Assembly: GCA_020638795.1 (NCBI GenBank)
Contig: JACKHW010000004.1
Coordinates: 186,001-250,000, forward strand
Reading direction: 5' to 3'
From: Planctomycetota bacterium
GTDB taxonomy: Bacteria > Planctomycetota > UBA1135 > GCA-002748355
Length of the DNA: 64,000 nt
The notes under the pieces were generated by a model. It was not told where the DNA came from. It did no database searches and was given only the letters and a program-made list of their open reading frames with translations. The position numbers were made by a program, and so were the translations under genes. Positions 52,341 through 59,491 of the stretch are shown one piece after another; the stretch's first letter is position 1; the number at the start of each line of letters is the position of its first letter.

Positions 52341-53885
52341 TCAGCCTCCGATCGTCGTATCGCGGACGACGGGCAGGAGCAACGCGTAGAGATCGCGCGC
52401 GAAGTAGAACAACGCGAAGCACAGCAGCGCGGTGATCGCCAACGGGACGACGCACGCGAGCGGCGCTTCGTGAAAACCGCCGTTCGTGTCCGCGTGATCC
52501 GCGTGGTCCGCATCACCGTGCGACACCACGTCGGTCCCGTGCGCGTGGATGGCACCCGCGGCATCCGGACGACAGAAGAACGCACGCCCGACGACCGGCA
52601 TCAGGTACCCGATGCTGAGTAGCGAGCTCAGCATGTAGACGCCAGCGAACACGGCTTGATGTGCATCGACCGCACCGAATGCGAGGAACATCTTGCTCCA
52701 AGAGCCACCCGTGGGCGGCAACCCGATGATGCTGAGCGAAGCGATGAAGAACGCCGTGAACGTCACCGGCATGCGTCGACCGAGCCCTCGCATCTGCGAG
52801 ACGTCGGTCTTGTGGGTCGCGACCATGATCGCACCCGCGCAGAAGAAAAGCGTGATCTTCGCCGCTGCGTGCATCGCGATGTGCATGCCGCTGCCGAGGA
52901 TCGCGTTCGGCGTCGCGATCGCAGCGCCGAGTACGATGTACGCGAGTTGGCTGATCGTCGAGTAGGCGAGTCGCGCTTTGAGATTGTTCTTGGACAAAGC
53001 GACGACCGATGCCGACAGCACGGTGAACGCAGCGATGTAAGCGAGCCACAGCGACGCATTCCCTTGTCGCAAGAAGTCGATCCCGAACACGTAGACGACG
53101 ATCTTGACGATCGAGAAGACGCCGGCCTTGACCACCGCGACCGCGTGCAGGAGTGCGCTGACGGGTGTCGGCGCCACCATCGCGGCGGGAAGCCACTTGT
53201 GGAACGGCATCAGCGCCGCCTTCCCGATGCCGAACGCGAAGGTCAGGAGCAGCACCGGCGTGAGGGCAGGATCCAGTTTGCCGTCCAAGACGCCGCCCGG
53301 ACGGAACTCGAGGGTTCCCGACACCGCGTATGTCCAGATGATCGCGAAGAGCAAGAACGCGACCGACGTCGAAACGAGGATCCCGAGGTACTTGCGCCCG
53401 GCCTGCTTCGCTGCTTCGGTCCCCGCGTGCGTCACGAGCGGGTACGTCGAGAACGTCAGCAACTCGTAGAACAAGAACAGCGTGAAGAGATTGCGCGCGA
53501 AGGCGATCCCGAGCGCAGCCGCGATCGCGGCTGCGAAGCAGACGAAGAACCGCGTTTGGTGCTTCTCGTGGTGCCCGCGCATGTAGCCGAACGCGTACAG
53601 CGACGTCAGGGGCCAAAGCCCGGCAGCGACGAGCGCATAGACGAGTCCTAGCGGCTCGACTTCGAACGCGAGCGTCAGCCCAGGCATCACGTCGACGACT
53701 TCGAGCGCGAGCCGCGCCTCGTCGGCGTGATAGCCGGCAATCCGAATCACGAAGTACAACGTCGCGAGCCCCGCGAGGATCGAGATCGTGTCCCGCAGAT
53801 TCTGCCACCGGCCGAAAACCAGCACGAGGACGGCGCCGACACAGGGCGCGAACAGCGCCAGCATGATCGCGAGTTCGGGGCTCAT
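52341..53885 (-). CDS. MrpD-type antiporter subunit (second D paralogue) with His-rich loop
   Basis: 514 residues, 14-helix Mrp/Nuo antiporter fold. Motifs: RNLFTLFLFYELLTFSTYPLVTHAG, GIGKAALMPFHKWLPAAMVAPTPVSALLHAVAVVKAGVF (channel Lys and substrate-helix motif), NNLKARLAYSTISQLAYIVLGA, GRRMPVTFTAFFIASLSIIGLPP. The last soluble loop (about 443-472) is histidine- and aspartate-rich: HAHGTDVVSHGDADHADHADTNGGFH, suggesting a metal or pH-sensing segment. Start overlaps the preceding gene by ATGA (53882-53885). Confidence 0.9.
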   Translation of the reverse strand: MSPELAIMLALFAPCVGAVLVLVFGRWQNLRDTISILAGLATLYFVIRIAGYHADEARLALEVVDVMPGLTLAFEVEPLGLVYALVAAGLWPLTSLYAFGYMRGHHEKHQTRFFVCFAAAIAAALGIAFARNLFTLFLFYELLTFSTYPLVTHAGTEAAKQAGRKYLGILVSTSVAFLLFAIIWTYAVSGTLEFRPGGVLDGKLDPALTPVLLLTFAFGIGKAALMPFHKWLPAAMVAPTPVSALLHAVAVVKAGVFSIVKIVVYVFGIDFLRQGNASLWLAYIAAFTVLSASVVALSKNNLKARLAYSTISQLAYIVLGAAIATPNAILGSGMHIAMHAAAKITLFFCAGAIMVATHKTDVSQMRGLGRRMPVTFTAFFIASLSIIGLPPTGGSWSKMFLAFGAVDAHQAVFAGVYMLSSLLSIGYLMPVVGRAFFCRPDAAGAIHAHGTDVVSHGDADHADHADTNGGFHEAPLACVVPLAITALLCFALFYFARDLYALLLPVVRDTTIGG

Positions 53886-55417
53886 GGCGTGCCCCCGAAG
53901 AGCTGCGCCGCCGCGAGCCGTGCGACACCGGCGCTGTGTTCGGTGAAGATGCCGAAGTAGATCGTCGCTGCTGCGAGCGCCCACACGGGGACGACCATCG
54001 TCAGCGGCGCCTCGCGGACGTCTGCCATGCGTATTCCAGGCTTCGGATCCGAGAACCAAGCGACCTCGACGAGTCGCCAAACGTAGATGACAGCGAGCAG
54101 GGAGCTGAGGAGCGTCAGGAACGCGACCGTGTACATCTCACGTTCGAGAGCACCGAGCACGAGATACCACTTGCTCACGAACCCCACTGTTCCGGGCACA
54201 CCGACGAGCCCGAGCCCGAGGACCACGACGGCCCCCATCGTCCATGGCATCCGACGCCCGATTCCCCGCATGTCCTCGATCTTGACCGACCCGAGTCGGA
54301 ACAGGATGCACGCGACGGCGAGAAAGAGGCCGCCCTTCATCAATGCATGGTTGAACAGGTGCACGATGCCGCCGACCAGACCGGTGAGCGAGTCGAGGCT
54401 GATCCCCAGCGTCATGTATCCGATCTGCGCGATCGACGAGAACGCCAGGAGTCGCTTGATGTTCGTTTGATAGATCGCCGCGATCGAGCCCATGAACATC
54501 GCCGCGATCGACAATGGAAGCAGGATGCGATCGAGGTTCATCTGCTCGAACGACCGCTCGCGCCCGAAGATCGTGAAGATGATGCGAAGCATCACGTAGA
54601 ACGCGACCTTCGTCGCCGTCGCCGCGAGGAAGGCGGAGACCTTCGGGGGAGCGTAGGTGTACGCGTTGGGCAGCCACTGGTGCAACGGGAACACCGCGAG
54701 CTTGATCGACACACCGACGAACAGCGTCGCGAACGCCACGGACAGCGTCCGCACGCTCGACACGTCATACAACCTCATCGACAGATCGACGATGTTGAGC
54801 GTGCCCGTCATCTGATAGAGCATGCCGATGCCGATCAGGAAGAAGAGACCACCGATCGTCCCCATCGTCAGATAGGAGAAGGCGGACATCATCGCGCGCC
54901 GTTCGGCGCCGATCGCGACCAGCGTGTACGCCGACAGTGAGCTGATCTCGAGGAAGACGTAGACGTTGAAGAGGTCTCCCGTCACGCACATGCCGAGCAG
55001 GCCTGCCGTGCATAGGAGGTAGACCGCGTAGATGACGTTGGTCCGCCCAGCGGGCACGCGAAACGCCTTCTTGTTCTGACCGAATGGCACGACGACGGTC
55101 GCGATGAACGCGACGATCAGCGCAACGAACGCATTGATCTGGTCGTAGCGGTATTCGATGCCGAGTGGTGGTGGCCAACCTCCCAGACGATACGAAACGA
55201 CGCCCTCGTCGAGGACGCGCCCGAGGAGATGGATGACCATCAGGAGGCACGACAACAACGCGAAGAACGAGATTCCGCGCGCAGCTCGCCCATTGCGAGA
55301 CAAGAAGCACAGTGGCGCGGACAGCATCGGCACGACGACGACGAGCACGGGAAAGTGCTCGGACAGCGTGGTGAGCGACGATGCCCAATCGCTCCACATC
55401 GACAGCGAGCCGAACAT
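53882..55417 (-). CDS. mrpD: Na+/H+ antiporter subunit MrpD
   Basis: 511 residues. Closest of the three D-type proteins to canonical MrpD: TGDLFNVYVFLEISSLSAYTLVAIG, VSIKLAVFPLHQWLPNAYTYAPPKVSAFLAATATKVAFYV (conserved Lys, KxxFPLHxWLPxA motif), NIKRLLAFSSIAQIGYMTLG, GRRMPWTMGAVVVLGLGLVGVPGTVGFVSKWYLV. Fourteen helices; carries a proton pathway in the antiporter complex. Its start ATG shares one base with the stop of mrpC (55417). Confidence 0.92.
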   Translation of the reverse strand: MFGSLSMWSDWASSLTTLSEHFPVLVVVVPMLSAPLCFLSRNGRAARGISFFALLSCLLMVIHLLGRVLDEGVVSYRLGGWPPPLGIEYRYDQINAFVALIVAFIATVVVPFGQNKKAFRVPAGRTNVIYAVYLLCTAGLLGMCVTGDLFNVYVFLEISSLSAYTLVAIGAERRAMMSAFSYLTMGTIGGLFFLIGIGMLYQMTGTLNIVDLSMRLYDVSSVRTLSVAFATLFVGVSIKLAVFPLHQWLPNAYTYAPPKVSAFLAATATKVAFYVMLRIIFTIFGRERSFEQMNLDRILLPLSIAAMFMGSIAAIYQTNIKRLLAFSSIAQIGYMTLGISLDSLTGLVGGIVHLFNHALMKGGLFLAVACILFRLGSVKIEDMRGIGRRMPWTMGAVVVLGLGLVGVPGTVGFVSKWYLVLGALEREMYTVAFLTLLSSLLAVIYVWRLVEVAWFSDPKPGIRMADVREAPLTMVVPVWALAAATIYFGIFTEHSAGVARLAAAQLFGGTP

Positions 55418-55851
55418 CAGGTCGCCTCGCTCTCGAGGGCGTGCTCCTTGGCGCTTTCGGCCACGGAGTCGGCATGGTCGGCGGCGAGGACTTCGTCCTC
55501 TTCTGCGGTGCCGTAGCTCTCCTTGATGCGCACGACGAACGAAAGCGCGAGCGCATTGGTCGCGACGCCGACCACGATGGCCGTCAGCATGAGGACGTGC
55601 GGAATCGGATTGCTGAAGACGACGTCATGCGCCTGACGTACGACCTCGTCGTGATTCATCGTCTCGAGGATCGGCGCGGTTCCGCCGCGCACCTTGCCCA
55701 TCGCGACGAAAAACATGATCACGGAGACCTGAGTGATCGTAAGCCCGAGGATCTTCTTGACGAGATGTTGCCGCGAAATGACCGCGAACAGCCCCACCAT
55801 CATCAGCAGGATGCACGCGTGGTAGTGCCAGAGGCCGAGGTAGGAACTCAT
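55417..55851 (-). CDS. mrpC: Antiporter subunit MrpC (NuoK-like)
   Basis: 144 residues. Three transmembrane helices with the NuoK/MrpC pattern: LMMVGLFAVISRQHLVKKILGLTITQVSVIMFFVAMG and PIPHVLMLTAIVVGVATNALALSFVVRI. The acidic C-terminal tail (AEEDEVLAADHADSVAE) is extra. Small membrane subunit of the proton/sodium channel. ATGA overlap with the MrpB gene upstream (55848-55851). Confidence 0.92.
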   Translation of the reverse strand: MSSYLGLWHYHACILLMMVGLFAVISRQHLVKKILGLTITQVSVIMFFVAMGKVRGGTAPILETMNHDEVVRQAHDVVFSNPIPHVLMLTAIVVGVATNALALSFVVRIKESYGTAEEDEVLAADHADSVAESAKEHALESEAT

Positions 55852-56291
55852 CGCCCCCGCCCCGCGAAGAGGTAGAAGATCAACGTCATCCCACTGGCGA
55901 CCGTGCACAGCACTCCGAGCTCGACGAACATGATCCCGAGGTGTTGCCCGTGAACGACATGCTCGGGGTCGAGCTTGCCGTACTCGAGATAGCGACCACC
56001 ACTCTGCATCGTCGCGATTCCGGTCCCACCCCAGATCAACACGCCAACGGCGACTCCGATCTCGACCCAGATCCGCGGGATGACGGCTTGCGCCGCCTCG
56101 ATGCCGTAGATGAGCCCGTAGAGCACGATTCCGGCAGCGAAGATCACACCGGCCTGGAACCCGCCCCCCGGCCCGAAGTCGCCGTGGAACTGCACGTACA
56201 ACGCGAACAAGAAGAAGAACGGCAGCAGAGACTTCGCGGCCACGCGCAAGATCAGCTTCTCGCGCATTCGCATGTGCTTGGGCGCGTTCAT
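55848..56291 (-). CDS. mrpB: MrpB (MnhB domain) subunit
   Basis: 147 residues. The MnhB signature HGDFGPGGGFQAGVIFAAGIVLYGL is clear, and GVLCTVASGMTLIFYLFAG is the last helix. In many Mrp operons this domain is fused to other B parts; here it is its own gene, following a DUF4040-type protein with a 4-nt overlap. Confidence 0.93.
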   Translation of the reverse strand: MNAPKHMRMREKLILRVAAKSLLPFFFLFALYVQFHGDFGPGGGFQAGVIFAAGIVLYGLIYGIEAAQAVIPRIWVEIGVAVGVLIWGGTGIATMQSGGRYLEYGKLDPEHVVHGQHLGIMFVELGVLCTVASGMTLIFYLFAGRGR

Positions 56292-56818
56292 GATGCGTCC
56301 TTCTTGCTGCGGTAGAGCATCAAGATGACCCCGAGAACGGCCGTGAACACGACGAAGCTCTCACCGAACGTGTCGTAGCCGCGATAGCTCGCGAGCACGG
56401 TCGTCACGACGTTCGGGATCTCGAGCTCGGCTGATCCTTCGATGAAGTCCGGTGCAAGATGCGAGTGGATGACCGCGTTTGCATCCCCGTAGTGCGGCAT
56501 GTCGAGCGTGCCGTAAATGAGCGCGGCACCCGTCAGCGCGACGACGACGAACGGGAAGACCTGTGCGCGCTTCTTCGCCTCGCGACTCCCCGTGAGGGAC
56601 AATGCCCCGAGACTCAACACGGTGGCGACGCCAGCGCCGACGGCTGCCTCGGTGAACGCCACGTCGACGGCGTCCATCAACACGAAGAGCCCGGCGGACA
56701 AGAGACTGAAGATCGCGGTCATCATCGATGCCGCATACAGGTCTCGTAGACGCGCAACCGTCAGCGCCGTGACGAGCAACAAGAAGAACAGCAAGGCTTC
56801 GATGGGGACGTCCATCAT
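56288..56818 (-). CDS. DUF4040/MbhD-E-like subunit (MrpA C-terminal domain equivalent)
   Basis: 176 residues. Membrane protein with LRDLYAASMMTAIFSLLSAGLFVLMDAVDVAFTEAAVGAGVATVLSLGAL, the DUF4040 motif (DVAFTEAAVG) that forms the C-terminal domain of MrpA or the MbhD subunit. A final segment RGYDTFGESFVVFTAVLGVILML corresponds to MbhE. So this one gene appears to cover MrpA-C plus the small following domain. No N-terminal antiporter part of MrpA is present in the operon. Confidence 0.85.
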   Translation of the reverse strand: MMDVPIEALLFFLLLVTALTVARLRDLYAASMMTAIFSLLSAGLFVLMDAVDVAFTEAAVGAGVATVLSLGALSLTGSREAKKRAQVFPFVVVALTGAALIYGTLDMPHYGDANAVIHSHLAPDFIEGSAELEIPNVVTTVLASYRGYDTFGESFVVFTAVLGVILMLYRSKKDAS

Positions 56819-57204
56819 TCTTCGTTGCCCCCTTTCTCACGCCTCACTTGCGCATCGCGCTCTCGCTTCGACGGCAATCCGATGGTCGGACCATCGGCCC
56901 TCACGCGCAAGCCACCCGCATAGGCAGCCTTGACGAGTGCGTGCGCTGATGTGGGACTGCTGATCAGAATCAGCCAATAGATGATACCGAGCTTGATGAC
57001 GACCTGGATGTGCGTGGCTTGCAGCCCGAGACCCGCGAGGATCAGCGCAGCACCTAGCGTGTCGATCATCGTCGCGGGATGCGTCCGCGCATAGAAGTCG
57101 GGCATGCGGAGGATGCCGATCGCTCCGATGATGCACCAAATCGAACCCGCGACGAGCAGGATCCAACTGAGTGCAGACAGGACGAAATCGAGGACTTCGC
57201 TCAT
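56815..57204 (-). CDS. mrpG: Antiporter subunit MrpG
   Basis: 129 residues. Three-helix MrpG fold: SWILLVAGSIWCIIGAIGILRMPDFYARTHPATMIDTLGAALILAGL, with the conserved RMPDFYARTHPAT motif. The soluble C-terminus is charged. ATG 57204 is preceded by GAGAGGG. Upstream in-frame codons would read a 15-nt repeat (57216-57275) and are rejected as an N-terminal extension. ATGA overlap with the following gene (56815-56818). Confidence 0.93.
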   Translation of the reverse strand: MSEVLDFVLSALSWILLVAGSIWCIIGAIGILRMPDFYARTHPATMIDTLGAALILAGLGLQATHIQVVIKLGIIYWLILISSPTSAHALVKAAYAGGLRVRADGPTIGLPSKRERDAQVRREKGGNEE

Positions 57205-57215
57205 GACTCGACCCT

Positions 57216-57275
57216 CTCGCACCAAGCAGGCTCGCACCAAGCAGGCTCGCAGCAAGCAGGCTCGCAGCACTCAGG
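57216..57275. repeat. Four tandem 15-nt repeats between mrpF and mrpG
   Basis: Four copies of CTCGCACCAAGCAGG-like units (57216-57230, 57231-57245, 57246-57260, 57261-57275), the last two more diverged. They start inside the mrpF stop codon and end 12 nt before the mrpG start. The rest of this operon has overlapping genes, so this is the only spacer inside the EFG-B-C-D block. Confidence 0.92.
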
Positions 57276-57561
57276 ATTCATCTTTCGCTCGCTCGTCGTG
57301 TGCGAGTCCACCGAAACGCGCGTATTTGGCGACCGCGATCGTGCCGGCGAAGTTCACGAGGGCGTACACGATGGCGAGGTCGAGCCACTCGGGGCGCCCC
57401 GTCCAGAAACCGGCGACTGCAATGAGGAGAATCGTGACGGTTCCGAAGACGTTGGCAGCCAGCAATCGGTCGTAAGCCGTCGGCCCGAGAACACCGCGCA
57501 CGAGCGTGAGGAACATCGTGACGAGCACGCCTCCCATCGCGACATCGAACATGTCGGCCAT
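57271..57561 (-). CDS. mrpF: Antiporter subunit MrpF
   Basis: 96 residues. Three helices, MrpF pattern: GGVLVTMFLTLVRGVLGPTAYDRLLAANVFGTVTILLIAVAG and LDLAIVYALVNFAGTIAVAKY. The PTAYDRLLAANVFGT motif is the family signature. Its ATG at 57561 shares one base with the mrpE stop. Confidence 0.93.
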   Translation of the reverse strand: MADMFDVAMGGVLVTMFLTLVRGVLGPTAYDRLLAANVFGTVTILLIAVAGFWTGRPEWLDLAIVYALVNFAGTIAVAKYARFGGLAHDERAKDES

Positions 57562-58082
57562 CAGACGTCCTCCCTCGAACCGGAGTTCGACTCGGAGTTC
57601 GACATCGACGTCGGACCTTCGAGCGCGGCACAACGACGGTCCATCTCGCCGGACAGCAGACCAGCTGCGGCCTCCTTGGTCAGCGCGTGGACGAGTAGGA
57701 CGCCATCACGGATGTCGAGCGTCGTGGTCCCTGGCGTAAGTGTGATCGAGTCGCCGTAGACGACTTGTGCGAGCTCGGACTCCTGCGACGCGCGCACGCG
57801 CACGAGTTGCTGATGGACTGGCATGTGTCGCGAGAGAACGACACGGGCGATGTGCAGGTTGGATTTGACGATCTCGCTCATCAAGTACGGGAGATACGTG
57901 AGCGGTCGCAGTCCCAACTTGTAATGAATGTCGTCGCCGTCGTAGTGATCCATCCGCCGCGCGAGCAGCGTGACGAGGATGCACGAGGCGAGACCGAAGC
58001 CGAGGAGGAGTTTCGTGAAGTAGCCAGACAGTACGACCCACGTCACGGCGAGCATGAGGAAGACCATCAAGGACCGCATCAC
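57561..58082 (-). CDS. mrpE: Antiporter subunit MrpE
   Basis: 173 residues, first gene of the operon. MrpE-type: two helices (LMVFLMLAVTWVVLSGYFTKLLLGFGLASCILVTLLARRM), YLPYLMSEIVKSNLHIARVVLS, and the conserved soluble segment DSITLTPGTTTLDIRDGVLLVHALT. Start 58082 (two adjacent ATGs). Order E-F-G-(A-C)-B-C-D-D-x-D resembles Mrp/Mbh clusters of archaea and some bacteria rather than the classical A-B-C-D-E-F-G order. Confidence 0.92.
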   Translation of the reverse strand: MMRSLMVFLMLAVTWVVLSGYFTKLLLGFGLASCILVTLLARRMDHYDGDDIHYKLGLRPLTYLPYLMSEIVKSNLHIARVVLSRHMPVHQQLVRVRASQESELAQVVYGDSITLTPGTTTLDIRDGVLLVHALTKEAAAGLLSGEMDRRCAALEGPTSMSNSESNSGSREDV

Positions 58083-58181
58083 GCACCGCTCGTTCGAACA
58101 ACTGGGACCACGACTCTACCTCCGGGGACCAGACCACGACGCGTGCGGGGGGATCGACCGCGTCATTGCCTCGTCAGCAAA

Positions 58182-58197
58182 TCCCGTTGTGACGGGA
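58182..58197 (-). terminator. Hairpin downstream of rlmI-like gene
   Basis: TCCCGT and ACGGGA form a 6-bp stem with a 4-nt loop; on the minus strand it is followed by TTT. It lies 88 nt after the methyltransferase stop and 100 nt before mrpE, so it could end the upstream transcript. Weak. Confidence 0.35.
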
Positions 58198-58284
58198 CGG
58201 TTCCATATCGGATGCTGACCACCCAACGCTATAACGCACCCTGACAAAATGCGAGATCAGCGCGAGCTGACTTCGCGATTGACT

Positions 58285-59478
58285 TCAATCGATCGCTTCG
58301 AGCACGTGCACCTTCAGATAATCGGCTTCGGGATGGCCGAGCAAGAGGCGGTGGTCCTCGCCGACACGCAACCGCCCTCGGTCGACGAAGCGGCGCCCCG
58401 TACGACGCGCGGCCGTCGCAAGTAACTGTCCGAACGCCTCGTCGCGCAGTGCGTAGCTGCACGAACAAGCCACGAGTGCCCCCCCAGGCGCGACGACACG
58501 CATGGCTCTGCCGTGCAACTCGGTGTAACCCCGAGTGGCGCGCTGGAGATCTCCCTTGCTCTTCGCGAACGCCGGAGGATCGCAGATGACGAGATCGAAG
58601 CGCGCGTCCTCGTCGGCGAGCGACTGCAACAAGGGCGCGACCTTCGAACGTCGGGCCTCGATCCGGTCGAGGCCGTTGCGCTCGATTCCGGCTTCGACTT
58701 CGGCGATGGCCCGCTCCGACGAGTCGACCGCGAGCACCGAATCCGCGCCACCTCGACGAGCATGGAACGAGAACGCACCCTCGTAGCAGAACAGGTCGAG
58801 AACCCGCCCGCGAGCGTGTCGTCGCACCCACTGGCGAGCCACCCGCTGATCGAGAAAGGCACCGGTCTTCTGCCCGCTCCATGGGTCGACCGAAAATTCG
58901 AGATCGTCGTCCCGATAGAGCGTCGACGCGACGCGGCGCCCGTGCAAGAGCTCCACACTCGCCGACAAGCCCTCGATTCGCCGCACTCTCAGGTCGTTGC
59001 GGCCGACGATCATGCGCGATTCGAAGCGTTCCACGAGCCGTGGAACGATGAGATCGAGCTGCGAGTCGACGAACGGCGTCAACGCCTGGAGCACGAGCAC
59101 GTCCGCGTAGCGATCGACGATCAGGCCCGGCAAGCCGTCCCCTTCGGACGCGATCACGCGATACGCATCGGTCCGCGTCTCGAGATCTCGACGCGCGTCG
59201 ATCGCGGTGTCGATACAGCGTGCGAACCATGCTTCGCGTTCGGATACGGTCGTGCCGGGCGACTCACGACCCAGGAACCTCAAAGCGATCTTCGAGGCCG
59301 ACGAACTCGCGGCATAGCCGAGCGACGTGCGGCTCTCGTCGACGAGTTCACACACATGCGTCGGAACATCCCTGAACTCGACGAGATCGTCCCGGTAGAT
59401 CCACGGATGGCCGGAATGATGGAGTCGCATGCCCTTGCGGGACACGACCGCGAGCCCGATCGAGAAACGAGGTGTCAC
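58285..59478 (-). CDS. Class I SAM rRNA methyltransferase, RlmI-like (PUA + Rossmann)
   Basis: 397 residues. N-terminal PUA domain (RLHHSGHPWIYRDDLVEF), a middle EEHEE-like part (ASEGDGLPGLIVDRYADVLVLQAL), and a SAM-binding Rossmann domain: RVLDLFCYEGAFSFHARRGG (motif I), AVDSSERAIAEVEAGIERNGL, DLVICDPPAFAKSKGD (catalytic DPPxF). This is the 23S rRNA m5C1962 methyltransferase family; the cysteine in VACSCSYAL is the likely nucleophile region. GTG start at 59478, 13 nt after the upstream gene. Exact target base inferred from family. Confidence 0.88.
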   Translation of the reverse strand: MTPRFSIGLAVVSRKGMRLHHSGHPWIYRDDLVEFRDVPTHVCELVDESRTSLGYAASSSASKIALRFLGRESPGTTVSEREAWFARCIDTAIDARRDLETRTDAYRVIASEGDGLPGLIVDRYADVLVLQALTPFVDSQLDLIVPRLVERFESRMIVGRNDLRVRRIEGLSASVELLHGRRVASTLYRDDDLEFSVDPWSGQKTGAFLDQRVARQWVRRHARGRVLDLFCYEGAFSFHARRGGADSVLAVDSSERAIAEVEAGIERNGLDRIEARRSKVAPLLQSLADEDARFDLVICDPPAFAKSKGDLQRATRGYTELHGRAMRVVAPGGALVACSCSYALRDEAFGQLLATAARRTGRRFVDRGRLRVGEDHRLLLGHPEADYLKVHVLEAID

Positions 59479-59491
59479 GCGCGTCGCGCCC

